Source: Anaerocolumna sp. (GTDB lineage Bacteria; Bacillota; Clostridia; Lachnospirales; Lachnospiraceae). Taken from it: 64,000 nt of DNA. The notes under the pieces are model-generated. The model ran no database searches and was not told where the DNA came from. It worked only from the letters and a program-made list of their open reading frames with translations. The stretch covers positions 62,001 through 126,000 of the forward strand of contig JAQSXJ010000022.1 in NCBI GenBank assembly GCA_029256725.1, read 5' to 3'. The translations under genes and the position numbers were made by a program. Every line of letters begins with the position of its first letter. Within the stretch, counting starts at the first letter, position 1. Shown here one piece after another: positions 55,908 through 64,000 of this stretch.

Positions 55908-57434
55908 ATGCTGGATACAGATATACGAAATCAGCTAAGTGAATATTTAAAGCTCCTGGAAAGCGACCTGCTAATTAGGTTAAGTGTCGGTTCTGATAAG
56001 GCTTCAAATGAACTGGAAGACTTTGTGAGGGAGGTAGCTTCTTTATCTGATAGAATAGATATAGAACCAGTAAGCCTTGCAAGAACTCCCAGCTTTCAAA
56101 TCTGCCGTAAAGGAGAAGAAAAGGGCCTTACCTTTGCCGGAATTCCCTTAGGACATGAATTTAATTCCTTTGTTCTTGCACTTTTACAGGTCAGCGGCAG
56201 ACCTCCTAAAATAGAAGAGAAAGTAAAGGAACAGATCAAGAACTTAAAAGGTGAATATCATTTTGAAACCTACATCAGCTTAAGCTGCCATAATTGTCCG
56301 GAAGTGGTTCAGGCCGCCGGTATTATGAGTGTGTTGAATCCTAATATAACTCATACCATGATTGATGGAGGAGTATTTAAAGAGGAAGTTGATTCTAAGA
56401 ATATTCTGGCTGTTCCGGCACTTTATCTTAATGGTGAATTTCTGGCAGGCGGTCGAATGACAGTAGAAGATATCCTTGCAAAGCTTGGCAGCCTTCCGGA
56501 AGCCTCGGAGCTTGAAGAGAAGGAACCTTTTGACGTGCTGATAGTTGGCGGCGGCCCTGCAGGTGCCAGTGCTGCTATCTATGCAGCACGAAAAGGCATA
56601 AGGACCGGTATTGTAGCGGAGCGCTTCGGCGGGCAAGTGCTTGAGACCATGGGTATTGAGAATCTTATCGGAATCAAATATACAGAGGGTCCTAAGCTGG
56701 CCCAGAGTCTTGAGGAGCATGTTAAGAATTACGAGGTAGATATTATAAAGTCCCTCCGTGCGAAAGGTCTAAAGAAAAATGAACTTATTGAAGTGGAGCT
56801 GGAAAACGGTGGCGTATTAAAAAGCAAGGCAGTTATCTTAAGTACAGGTGCCAGATGGAGAAATGTAGGAGTTCCCGGAGAGGCAGAATTTAAGAACAAA
56901 GGTGTTGCTTATTGCCCTCATTGTGACGGACCTTTATTCAAGGGCAAAGCAGTAGCTGTTATCGGAGGTGGTAACTCCGGTATTGAAGCAGCCATAGACC
57001 TTGCAGGTATAGCAGAAAAGGTTACTGTATTGGAATTTATGCCGGAATTAAAGGCAGATGTAGTACTTCAGGAAAAGCTGTACAGCTTAAAGAATGTAAC
57101 TGTTTATAAGAATGTGCAAACCAAAGAAATTACGGGTACAGATAAAGTAAACGGAATAACTTTTACCGACAGGGCTTCCGGTGAAGATCAGCACATAGAA
57201 TTACAGGGAGTGTTCGTACAGATAGGACTTGTACCAAACACTGACTGGCTTGGCGATACAGTTACCCGTTCCCGTACCGGTGAAATTGAAGTGGATATTC
57301 ATAATAACACGAATATCCCGGGTGTATTTGCAGCTGGCGACTGTACCAATAGTCCATATAAACAGATTGTAATTGCAATGGGTTCCGGAGCCAATGCAGC
57401 ATTGAGTGCTTTCGACTACATTATCCGGAATTAA
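55908..57434 (+). CDS. ahpF: Alkyl hydroperoxide reductase subunit F
   Basis: A 508-residue flavoprotein that passes electrons from NAD(P)H to AhpC. The N-terminal tandem thioredoxin-fold domain carries CHNC (127-130), the FAD domain LIVGGGPAGASAAIYAARKG (211-230), the redox-active CPHC (336-339) and the NAD(P)H fingerprint AVIGGGNSGIEAAIDLAG, with GVFAAGDCTNSPYKQIVIAMGSGANAAL near the C-terminus. Complete in length. SD aaggagg. The operon protects an anaerobe against oxygen exposure. Confidence 0.96.
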   Translation: MLDTDIRNQLSEYLKLLESDLLIRLSVGSDKASNELEDFVREVASLSDRIDIEPVSLARTPSFQICRKGEEKGLTFAGIPLGHEFNSFVLALLQVSGRPPKIEEKVKEQIKNLKGEYHFETYISLSCHNCPEVVQAAGIMSVLNPNITHTMIDGGVFKEEVDSKNILAVPALYLNGEFLAGGRMTVEDILAKLGSLPEASELEEKEPFDVLIVGGGPAGASAAIYAARKGIRTGIVAERFGGQVLETMGIENLIGIKYTEGPKLAQSLEEHVKNYEVDIIKSLRAKGLKKNELIEVELENGGVLKSKAVILSTGARWRNVGVPGEAEFKNKGVAYCPHCDGPLFKGKAVAVIGGGNSGIEAAIDLAGIAEKVTVLEFMPELKADVVLQEKLYSLKNVTVYKNVQTKEITGTDKVNGITFTDRASGEDQHIELQGVFVQIGLVPNTDWLGDTVTRSRTGEIEVDIHNNTNIPGVFAAGDCTNSPYKQIVIAMGSGANAALSAFDYIIRN

Positions 57435-57457
57435 AGTTAGCAGATCAGTAAATATTT

Positions 57458-57496
57458 GGGACACTACTTTTTTTATGAAGTAGTGTCTCTTTTTAC
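57458..57496 (+). terminator. Terminator of ahpCF
   Basis: gggacactact pairs with agtagtgtctc around a T-rich loop and is followed by tttttac. Confidence 0.8.
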
Positions 57497-57552
57497 ATCT
57501 TTTTTGTATAATAGAAATTTCGCTCTATTACATAAAAGCCTTGCCGGGCGGG

Positions 57553-57629
57553 ATGCACATGACACGCTGAAGGAAGAGTGTCATGTGCATGAGAGGGCGT
57601 CAGCGCTAGAGTCTGGCATGTCAGACTCT
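57553..57629. repeat. Pair of perfect hairpins between ahpF and ydcF-like gene
   Basis: atgcacatgacac (57553-57565) pairs exactly with gtgtcatgtgcat (57578-57590), and agagtctg (57608-57615) pairs exactly with cagactct (57622-57629). The region is GC-richer (gccgggcggg, gggcgtcagcgc) than its surroundings. No T-run follows. Nature unknown: structured RNA or repeat element. No protein gene lies in 57435-57891. Confidence 0.7.
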
Positions 57630-57891
57630 TAGTTCTTGCTAGATTTAATGCAAAGAAATTTTGTTATTAGATACCTGCAAGGAGAGTAATGAAGTGGACT
57701 GAAAGAAATATAATATATATACTCAAAAATGGTACAGTTTTCTTAGTGAGATGGAATATTTTCACAAGAAAATCTTAATGATTTTTAATAGAAAAAGAAT
57801 AGTCTATCTACACGGTTTCGTGTTAAAGTAATGATAAGTTTAGCAAATTAAGTTGAAAACCGGATAAGCCGGTGTGAAAGGAGGCCATGCC

Positions 57892-58680
57892 TTGCTTGCA
57901 TTTGCCTTGTTTTTTCTGTTGATTTTTCTGTTCTGTGGAATTTATTTTTTAGTAATTGTATCATATTCGGGAATTGGTACAGCTTTCTTATGGTTCTGGC
58001 CGGCACTGGGTGGATTTTGCCTGCTGCTTAGCGTTTGCTTTTTATTCCTGCATCTTAATCACATCCCTGTTCCAAAGATTATCCGATATGGTTTTCTGTT
58101 GGTTTTTATTGCAGTGGTTGGAAGTTTTACCTTTATAGAAGGGAGTATATTGATTGAAGGAAAGAAGGAGGCTTCGCCTGCTGCGGATTATGTAATCGTA
58201 TTAGGAGCCCAGGTGAAGGGAAGCACAGTATCCCGGGCATTAAAGAACCGACTGGATACCGCTCTTGCATATTTAAAAGATAACCCCGAGTCCTATGTAA
58301 TTGTAGCAGGTGGACAAGGCAGAGGTGAAGACATTACAGAAGCCTTGGCAATGAAGAACTATCTTGTTGCTGCCGGGGCAGATAATAGCAAAATAATACT
58401 TGAAGATAATTCGGTTAATACTTATGAAAACCTGCGTAACAGCAGAAATATTGTTACAGCCAGAGAAACAGGACAATCCATTGAAAGTAGCAAAAAAATT
58501 GTTGTAGTTACCAACCAATTTCATGTTTACCGTGCTGTAAGACTGGCAAAACAGCAGGGGTTTGAGCAGGTCAGCGGATTTGGTGCACCAAATGATGACG
58601 TACTGACCATTCATTATTATGTAAGAGAATTCTTTGGAGTTGTCAAAGATACGTTCTTTGGCAATATGAGATTAAATTAA
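57892..58680 (+). CDS. YdcF/ElyC family (DUF218) membrane protein
   Basis: A 262-residue protein with three or four N-terminal hydrophobic helices (to about residue 90) and a DUF218 domain: ADYVIVLGAQVKGSTVSRALKNRLDTALAYLKDNPESYVIVAGGQGRGEDITEALAMKNYLVAAGADNSKIILEDNSVNTYENLRNS is highly characteristic. Family members act at the cell envelope, some in undecaprenyl-phosphate metabolism or vancomycin sensitivity, but the reaction is unclear. TTG 57892 is preferred because aaggagg is 7-8 bases upstream; GTG 57874 would make the SD part of the gene. Confidence 0.85.
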   Translation: MLAFALFFLLIFLFCGIYFLVIVSYSGIGTAFLWFWPALGGFCLLLSVCFLFLHLNHIPVPKIIRYGFLLVFIAVVGSFTFIEGSILIEGKKEASPAADYVIVLGAQVKGSTVSRALKNRLDTALAYLKDNPESYVIVAGGQGRGEDITEALAMKNYLVAAGADNSKIILEDNSVNTYENLRNSRNIVTARETGQSIESSKKIVVVTNQFHVYRAVRLAKQQGFEQVSGFGAPNDDVLTIHYYVREFFGVVKDTFFGNMRLN

Positions 58681-58732
58681 AAAGACAAGCAAGCTGTAAA
58701 ATTTGAAATACATGTAAGATGTAGAAGATTTT

Positions 58733-58933
58733 AAAAGGCAAGACCTATAAGCTGATACCCCAAAGCACCTTAGAAGATGCAAAGATTACTTACAGCGTGA
58801 GCAAAAAGGTGTTATCTCCATCAGCAAATCAGCAACAATTAAAGGGATTAAAGCAGGTAGTGTAACAGTTACCACAAAGGTGGTTCAGGCGGGCAAGACC
58901 TATACTTATAAAACAAGTATTAAGGTAAAATAA
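58733..58933 (+). pseudogene. Remnant of an Ig-like (Big_2-type) surface protein, frameshifted
   Basis: One frame reads KGKTYKLIPQSTLEDAKITYS up to SKK; after a one-base loss near 58808 the next frame reads GVISISKSATIKGIKAGSVTVTTKVVQAGKTYTYKTSIKVK and a stop. Together they form the end of a bacterial Ig-like group 2 domain. There is no start codon or upstream domain. Hence a decayed 3' end of a larger secreted or cell-wall protein gene. Confidence 0.75.
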
Positions 58934-59016
58934 ATTGATTGGTGTTAAAAATAGAATTGAGAACTCATAATACTTGAAAGTCAAAAGTTCTAATTGATTT
59001 AACGTGCTAAAGTTAA

Positions 59017-59150
59017 TTTTATACGATTTCAGGAAAAATACACAAAACAGAAAGAACGAATGCGCCTATGGAAAGGGATCTTATCCCTTGAAATGAAGCA
59101 TGAGTTTTTCTGTTTTGTGTATTTTTCCGTCCGTATGACAACCAAAAAGA
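59017..59150 (+). mobile_element. Inverted-repeat (MITE-like) element, copy 2
   Basis: A perfect 22-bp arm pair: 59032-59053 (begins ggaaaaatacacaaaac) and 59107-59128. Loop contains gcgcctatggaaagggatct and tgaagcatgag. The flanks atacgatttca and gtccgtatgacaacc are shared with copy 1 at 54785-54950 in the opposite orientation. Copies 1 and 2 bracket ahpCF and the YdcF gene. Confidence 0.75.
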
Positions 59151-59166
59151 ACTTTATTGAGTTAAA

Positions 59167-59231
59167 AAAGAAGTTCTATAACTGGTGATAACATCTCTTG
59201 AGACATATAAAACCTGTCATAGAACTTCTTT
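59167..59231. terminator. Bidirectional terminator before MFS gene end
   Basis: aaagaagttctat (59167-59179) pairs exactly with atagaacttcttt (59219-59231); A-rich and T-rich flanks allow use in both directions, chiefly for the minus-strand MFS gene ending at 59259. Confidence 0.8.
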
Positions 59232-59258
59232 GATTTATTTCTTCAACAAAGAAGAATA

Positions 59259-60698
59259 TTAAGCTTCTGCCCTGCCCTTTTCCTTCTTTCTTGATATAAG
59301 CCTGAAAGCAGTAATGACTACACCGGCAAGGCATATTACAAAAGCTGTCAGGTATACGATTCGCATAGCAAAGATAAAGGCAGGTGTTCCGGCAGCAGCA
59401 ATATCGCTGACATGGTAACCTAATTTTCCGCTCATGGACTGATATAACAGTGTGGTAGCGAGGGTGATACCAACAATCATACCCAGGTTACGGACAAGGG
59501 CACTGATGCTGCCTCCGATACCAAGCTTGTTCCTGGGAAGTGTGGACATCACAAGAGAGGTGTTAGGTGACTGGAACAGGGCATTGCCAAAGGACATAAT
59601 TGCAATGTATACTCCCATAACCACGTAGTTGGGATTGGCGTCCAGGGTTGATAGGAGGAGCAGGCCGGTACTGGTAAGTCCTAACCCGAACAGGGTCAGA
59701 ATTTCTGAGCCAATCTTATCGGAAAGATGCCCGCTTACAGGTGCTGTCAGTGCAAGTACAAGTGGATAGATGGACAGGAAGGCACCGGCTCTTCCCGGAG
59801 ACATCTGCAAAGCATCCTGAAGGTAAAAAGGCATAATAATATTGGAGCAGAAAATAGCAATAAAGCTTATAAAGCTGCAGATCAAGCTTACGGTAAACCA
59901 TTTGCTCTTAAATAAGGATAAATCCAGTAAGGGCATTTCCAACCGTTTCTCTCTCCGCAAGAAGAGAAGAAAGAAGGGAAGGGAAGCAACCAGGCATATA
60001 AGGATAACCGGTGAGCCAAAGCCCAGTTCCTGAACCTGTCCAAGAGCGCCAAACAGCAATACGATAAAGGCCATAAACAGTACGGAACCCGGGAAATCTA
60101 CTTTCTCTTTTACAACCTTACCTGCCTTTGGCAGAAGTTTTATGGATAGAATAATAACCAGTATTCCTACAGGTATATTAATCCAGAAAATGAATTCCCA
60201 TTTCGTATAACCTACAATAAAACCACCTAAAGAAGGTCCCACAAGAGAGCCTAAGGCAACAAAGGTACCGTTAATACCAAGTGCTCTGCCACGCTCATTG
60301 GCAGGAAAAACCTGGGTAATGATGCCCTGGCTGTTAGACATTAAGCCGGCAGCGCCTATTGCTTGTATGACTCTTGAAACTAATAACATAATGAGGGTAC
60401 TTGAGATTCCGCATAAGAGAGAACCTAGCGTGAATACTGCCAGACCTAGCTGGAATACACGTGTTTTCCCATATATATCTCCAAGCCTTCCAAAGAGCAG
60501 CATGGTAGCAGAAACTGCAATAAGATAAATACTTACCACCCAGGCAACTGCACCAGAGGTAACCTTAAGGCTCTTTGACAAGGTAGGTAAAGCTACATTT
60601 ACAATACTTCCGTCCAGAGTGGACATAAAAATTGACATTACAACAACAAATAAAATGCTCCACCTTACTTTAGGGGGCATAATGGTCTGATTTTCCAT
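59259..60698 (-). CDS. MFS drug exporter, DHA2 (EmrB/QacA) type
   Basis: A 479-residue exporter with about 14 helices. Motifs are FMSTLDGSIVNVALPTLSKSL at helix 1, LFGRLGDIYGKTRVFQLG (motif A), VSRVIQAIGAAGLMSNSQGIITQVFPANERGRALGI and GPSLGGFIVGYTKWEFIFWINIPVG (motif C region), all typical of proton-drug antiporters of the 14-helix class. It is encoded 12 bases downstream of a MarR regulator on the same strand, so it is very likely regulated by it. Substrate unknown. Confidence 0.93.
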   Translation of the reverse strand: MENQTIMPPKVRWSILFVVVMSIFMSTLDGSIVNVALPTLSKSLKVTSGAVAWVVSIYLIAVSATMLLFGRLGDIYGKTRVFQLGLAVFTLGSLLCGISSTLIMLLVSRVIQAIGAAGLMSNSQGIITQVFPANERGRALGINGTFVALGSLVGPSLGGFIVGYTKWEFIFWINIPVGILVIILSIKLLPKAGKVVKEKVDFPGSVLFMAFIVLLFGALGQVQELGFGSPVILICLVASLPFFLLFLRREKRLEMPLLDLSLFKSKWFTVSLICSFISFIAIFCSNIIMPFYLQDALQMSPGRAGAFLSIYPLVLALTAPVSGHLSDKIGSEILTLFGLGLTSTGLLLLSTLDANPNYVVMGVYIAIMSFGNALFQSPNTSLVMSTLPRNKLGIGGSISALVRNLGMIVGITLATTLLYQSMSGKLGYHVSDIAAAGTPAFIFAMRIVYLTAFVICLAGVVITAFRLISRKKEKGRAEA

Positions 60699-60710
60699 AA
60701 TCTACATCAC

Positions 60711-61136
60711 CTATTTTTCTTCAGCTTTTTCCAGAATAATGTCTAACATGCTGTATAATTCTTCAAGCTTATCCGCAGGAATGTCAAGAGTAATCTGATT
60801 GATCCAGCTGCTTAAAGCTTCTCTGATAATTGGTATAACTGCTTTCGCTTTTGCTGTCAGGTATAACTTACAGGCTCTCTGGTCTTTATTATCCTGTATT
60901 CTTTCAATAAATCCAAGACCTATTAACTTCTGTACTGTTCTGGTAGTCATAGCCTTGTCCACATGCGCCAGCCTGCTAAGTTTCTCCAGGTTAATACCCT
61001 CTTCATCACTTAAAAGCATAAGAAAAGGATAAGAACCGCTGCTTAATTCCAGAGGTTTTAACCTGCTATCCATATGCTGCTGGGTACATTTTGATATATG
61101 ACTTACACGTTTGCTCAAAGAATTGTTTACATTCAT
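60711..61136 (-). CDS. MarR family transcriptional regulator
   Basis: A 141-residue winged-helix repressor. The DNA-binding part is YPFLMLLSDEEGINLEKLSRLAHVDKAMTTRTVQKLIGLGFIERIQDNKDQRACKLYLTAKA. It starts the marR-MFS operon; the promoter shows a candidate operator. It should release DNA on binding phenolic or drug-like ligands and so induce the exporter. Confidence 0.93.
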   Translation of the reverse strand: MNVNNSLSKRVSHISKCTQQHMDSRLKPLELSSGSYPFLMLLSDEEGINLEKLSRLAHVDKAMTTRTVQKLIGLGFIERIQDNKDQRACKLYLTAKAKAVIPIIREALSSWINQITLDIPADKLEELYSMLDIILEKAEEK

Positions 61137-61163
61137 AGTTTACCCTTATTCTATAAATTATTT

Positions 61164-61206
61164 AGTAATTTGAGTAATTATAACTCTGGGAAAATTGATT
61201 TGTCAA
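61164..61206 (-). promoter_or_regulatory. Promoter and candidate MarR operator
   Basis: Minus strand: TTGACA (61206-61201), 18-bp spacer, TATAAT (61182-61177). The heptamer agtaatt occurs twice (61164-61170 and 61173-61179) next to the -10, an arrangement suited to autorepression. Confidence 0.6.
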
Positions 61207-61503
61207 CTTTATTGTGAAAAAATAGACATAATTGCAATCTTTTACGAAAAACTATGATTGCTGCCGATTCAGCTTATCTTAGAAAGCATTATGATGCAGT
61301 AAATAAAACAGCAAAAAACCATAAATGTAATTGAGTTTTTTAGTGAAATATGATATATTTATGATTATGTAAAATAATTTAGATTTAATTGAGCTAAAAC
61401 ACGGAAAGTATCTACACAACAGGCGAAAACAGGGTTTAAAAAGCAATATTATAACCAGCTAAATGCCCTATAGCTAAAATAATTTACAGAAAAGGAGAAT
61501 ATT

Positions 61504-62988
61504 ATGGCTAAGCTTTACATTAATCCAAAGGTTAAAAAAGGTAAGATCAACAAAGAAATTTACGGACATTTTTCTGAGCATCTCGGAAGATGTATCTATG
61601 AGGGAATTTATGTCGGAGAGAATTCTGAGATACCAAATGTAAACGGAATGCGTAAGGATGTTGTTGCTGCCCTTAAGGAACTAAATATACCAGTGCTTCG
61701 CTGGCCCGGTGGCTGCTTTGCAGATGAATATCATTGGAAAGATGGTATCGGACCTAAGGAAAACAGAAAGAAAATGGTTAATACTCACTGGGGCGGCCTA
61801 GTAGAAGACAACAGCTTCGGAACACATGAGTTTATGGAGCTCTGTGATCAGATAGGCTGTGAACCTTACATTAATGCTAACTTAGGCAGCGGAACAGTAC
61901 AGGAAATGTCTGAATGGGTAGAGTATATGACTTTTGACGGCATCTCCCCTATGGCTGACTTAAGAACAGAGAACGGGCAGAAAGAGCCCTGGAAGGTGAA
62001 ATATCTTGGAGTAGGTAATGAAAGCTGGGGTTGCGGCGGAAATATGACACCGGAGCATTATGCCAATGAATATCGCAGATATCAGACCTACTGCAGAAAT
62101 TATGGTGATAACAAGCTTTATAAAATAGCCTGTGGTGCCAATGCCGATGATTATAACTGGACCGATGTTGTAATGAAAATAGCAGGAAGACATATGGATG
62201 GGCTTTCTGTACATTATTATACACTGCCAACAGGCGACTGGTCAAAGAAGGGCAGTTCTACGGAATTTGATGAGCAGGTTTGGTATCAGACACTTAAGAA
62301 GACACTTTATATGGAGACCCTGATAACAAATCATGATACAGTTATGAGTAAATATGATCCTGAGAAGAGAGTAGGACTTCTGGTAGACGAATGGGGAACC
62401 TGGTTTGATGTAGAACCCGGCACCAACCCTGGCTTTTTATATCAGCAGAGCACCATGAGAGATGCTCTTGTAGCAGGCATTAACTTAAATATCTTTAACA
62501 AGCACTGTGACCGCGTTAAGATGGCAAATATAGCACAGTTAGTAAATGTACTTCAGGCAGCAATCTTAACAGAAGGTGACAAGCTTATACTTACACCTAC
62601 CTACCATGTCTTCAATATGTATAAATATCATCAGGAGGCGCAGCTGGTTGATAGCAGCCTGGAAGCAGAATTAATAGGTTTAGAAGAGAATAATCAGGTT
62701 CCTAACCTTCATGAATCCGTATCTATTGGAGAGGATAATAAGCTTCACATCACTATCAATAATTTATCTGTAAGCGAGGCTTATGAAGTAGAGAGTATAA
62801 TTGCCGAGTCAAAAATAAAAACTGTAAAAGCTACCCTGTTAACTGCAGACTTTAATACCTATAATACCTTTGATAAAACGGATGCAGTAGAACCTGTCGA
62901 ATTCAAGGATTTTAAAATCACTGATAAGGGAATTTCATTTAAGATACCTGCATGCAGTGTACTTCATCTGGAAGCTGAGGTTGAGTAG
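61504..62988 (+). CDS. GH51 alpha-L-arabinofuranosidase
   Basis: A 494-residue glycoside hydrolase releasing terminal L-arabinofuranose from arabinoxylan or arabinan oligosaccharides. Acid/base Glu173 lies in [13 protein letters not shown] and nucleophile Glu296 in [32 protein letters not shown] is the usual family segment. No signal peptide, so it acts inside the cell on imported oligosaccharides. Complete and of normal length. SD aaaggag. Followed after about 270 bases by a second GH51-type gene. Confidence 0.96.
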   Translation: MAKLYINPKVKKGKINKEIYGHFSEHLGRCIYEGIYVGENSEIPNVNGMRKDVVAALKELNIPVLRWPGGCFADEYHWKDGIGPKENRKKMVNTHWGGLVEDNSFGTHEFMELCDQIGCEPYINANLGSGTVQEMSEWVEYMTFDGISPMADLRTENGQKEPWKVKYLGVGNESWGCGGNMTPEHYANEYRRYQTYCRNYGDNKLYKIACGANADDYNWTDVVMKIAGRHMDGLSVHYYTLPTGDWSKKGSSTEFDEQVWYQTLKKTLYMETLITNHDTVMSKYDPEKRVGLLVDEWGTWFDVEPGTNPGFLYQQSTMRDALVAGINLNIFNKHCDRVKMANIAQLVNVLQAAILTEGDKLILTPTYHVFNMYKYHQEAQLVDSSLEAELIGLEENNQVPNLHESVSIGEDNKLHITINNLSVSEAYEVESIIAESKIKTVKATLLTADFNTYNTFDKTDAVEPVEFKDFKITDKGISFKIPACSVLHLEAEVE

Positions 62989-63089
62989 TTGAATATATAA
63001 CTGCTTAGAGATAAAGCAGCAATATGAAACAGCAGCAATATGAAACTAAATAAGCAATAAGAAACTAAATAAGCTAAGTTAAATAAGTA

Positions 63090-63140
63090 TTCCCATCCAA
63101 ATGCAAATATCTTATACAGATATTTAGTTTGGATGGGAAA
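63090..63140 (+). terminator. Terminator after first GH51 gene
   Basis: ttcccatccaaa (63090-63101) pairs with tttggatgggaa (63128-63139), with an inner aaatatct/agatattt helix. Followed by an A-run rather than T-run, so termination strength is uncertain. Confidence 0.65.
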
Positions 63141-63146
63141 AAGTTA

Positions 63147-63182
63147 ATGTACGTGTGCTTAAGCATACAGATGGGAGTTAGG
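63147..63182 (+). promoter_or_regulatory. Leader hairpin/SD motif shared with 41521-41557
   Basis: atgtacgtgtgcttaagcat followed by acagatgggagttagg: the same arrangement and 27 of about 33 identical positions as before the LytTR regulator. gtgtgctta/agcatac forms the stem, gggag the SD, and the next codon is TTG at 63183. Confidence 0.55.
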
Positions 63183-63272
63183 TTGAAAAAAACTATTTTT
63201 TCAACTACTTATCAGGAATATCAAATCGAGGATTTGACATTCACGAGGAGGTTAAGATGCAGAAACATTTAA
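63183..63272 (+). CDS. Putative leader peptide overlapping the second GH51 gene
   Basis: A 29-residue frame from TTG 63183 (SD gggag 5 bases upstream) reads MKKTIFSTTYQEYQIEDL then TFTRRLRCRNI and stops at 63272, overlapping the GH51 start (63257) by 16 bases in another frame. Within it the hairpin 63216-63226/63232-63242 occurs. The peptide resembles the two leader frames before the MerR regulator (38.6 kb). It may couple translation to the GH51 gene. Confidence 0.4.
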   Translation: MKKTIFSTTYQEYQIEDLTFTRRLRCRNI

Positions 63273-64000
63273 AAATAGATACCAATCAGAAAGTTACTCC
63301 TTTAGGGGATTTATATGGAATATTCTTTGAAGATCTGAACCATGCTGCTGACGGCGGATTGTATGCAGAGCTGGTTCAGAATCGTTCCTTTGAGTTCGAT
63401 CCTGTTGATAACAAAGCGTATCATGGACTGACAGCCTGGGAAAAGATTGAGAAGAATGGGGCAAAGGTTACACTGGAAGTAGAAGAGAAAGCACCTATAA
63501 ATAGACGTAATCCTCATTACCTTACTGTTACGGCAGAGGCAATAGGAGAAGGTGCCGGCTTTATGAATTTAGGCTTTAATACCGGCATACGCGTTGAGAA
63601 AGCTAAAACCTATCACTTCTCCTGTTATATAAAGACAGAAATAGAGGCTTCAAGACCAGTTGTAATCAAACTAATAGGAGCTGAAGGTGAAATCCTTGCA
63701 GAAGGAAGTCTGCATACAGAGAACAACAGCTGGAAGAAATACGAACTCTCTCTCTTAGCAGCAGCTACGGATTATTCAGCACGTCTTGTTATAGAAATAC
63801 AAGAGACCGTAGCAGAACTGCTGGCAGATTGTAAACCAAAATTCATGAGATTTCCCGGCGGCTGCCTGGTTCATGACGGTTCCTTAAACAGTGATGACAG
63901 AGATTCCCTCTATCGGTGGAAGAATACCCTTGGACCTGTGGAAGAAAGACCGTCCAGAAGAAACAATTGGGGATATAATCAGACTCTGGGACTAGGATAT
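63257..64000 (+). CDS. GH51-type arabinofuranosidase, partial at window end, with internal deletion
   Basis: Open from ATG 63257 (SD gaggagg) to the window end. It starts IDTNQKVTPLGDLYGIFFEDLNHAADGGLYAELVQNRSFEF, as in two-domain GH51 enzymes that carry an N-terminal carbohydrate-binding region, and continues to KPKFMRFPGGCLVHDGS and PVEERPSRRNNWGYNQTLGLGY. In relatives a stretch of roughly 30-35 residues (LDFISLFP...F..RENGLR.D) separates the beta-sandwich VIEIQET from VAELLADCKPKFMRF; here the two are joined directly near 63808, in frame. The missing part leads into the catalytic barrel. The protein is intracellular and cut by the window border, so its C-terminus cannot be judged. Confidence 0.85.
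   Translation, partial: MQKHLKIDTNQKVTPLGDLYGIFFEDLNHAADGGLYAELVQNRSFEFDPVDNKAYHGLTAWEKIEKNGAKVTLEVEEKAPINRRNPHYLTVTAEAIGEGAGFMNLGFNTGIRVEKAKTYHFSCYIKTEIEASRPVVIKLIGAEGEILAEGSLHTENNSWKKYELSLLAAATDYSARLVIEIQETVAELLADCKPKFMRFPGGCLVHDGSLNSDDRDSLYRWKNTLGPVEERPSRRNNWGYNQTLGLGY

Overview
The window looks like chromosomal DNA of a low-GC, anaerobic, saccharolytic Firmicute, most probably a Lachnospiraceae member near the Lachnoclostridium phytofermentans/Anaerocolumna group. This placement is inferred from purine-rich Shine-Dalgarno sites, consensus promoters, the rpsF-ssb-rpsR locus, a c-di-GMP-I riboswitch before a chemoreceptor, GH51 arabinofuranosidases and AhpCF; no database search was possible.

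Layout. 0-8 kb: MATE exporter, ROK sugar kinase (minus), and a two-component system followed by a FtsX/BceAB-type ABC transporter. 8-17 kb: an internally shortened esterase, a cysteine-rich small protein, a FabK/nitronate monooxygenase-like flavoenzyme, a secreted protein, the rpsF-ssb-rpsR locus (rpsF and ssb are fused), a DUF3298-type secreted protein, a pentapeptide-repeat protein and an M3 oligopeptidase. 18-27 kb: two nitrogenase-like component-1 subunits with three NitT/TauT-type permeases, one ATPase and two lipoprotein binding proteins, behind two strong promoters and an attenuator-like hairpin. 27-37 kb: GNAT, tRNA-Glu(CTC), an unknown membrane protein, gdhA, and an oppBCDF operon ending in an oppA that lacks its 5' end. 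36-47 kb: DUF554 protein and MerR regulator (minus), a chemoreceptor, and a LytTR/GHKL two-component system with a pair of ABC exporters. 47-54 kb: a probable structured RNA, small regulatory-type genes, a GAF-TPP enzyme-SDR operon, and a riboswitch-controlled chemoreceptor with a STAS-like partner. 55-64 kb: ahpCF, a YdcF protein, an MFS exporter with its MarR regulator, and two GH51 genes, the second cut by the window end.

How it fits together. The most interesting functional unit is the nitrogenase-like cluster. Its D and K subunits keep the expected P-cluster cysteines and D keeps a cysteine at the cofactor-ligand position, but D has alanine where NifD has its cofactor histidine, and no NifH-like reductase or cofactor-assembly gene lies in the window. 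Its neighbours are all uptake genes of the taurine/sulfonate/nitrate type, which suggests import and reduction of a specific small molecule rather than N2 fixation.

Two further themes stand out. First, four genes (esterase, rpsF/ssb, oppA, second GH51) appear to have lost a short segment; the three coding junctions all stay in frame, so either real small deletions or an assembly artefact must be considered. Second, intergenic regions carry several repeat families: a large inverted-repeat element in two opposite copies bracketing ahpCF-ydcF, a 27-nt hairpin placed just before start codons (with leader-peptide coding potential), a second shared hairpin/SD leader motif, and at least five tandem-repeat tracts.
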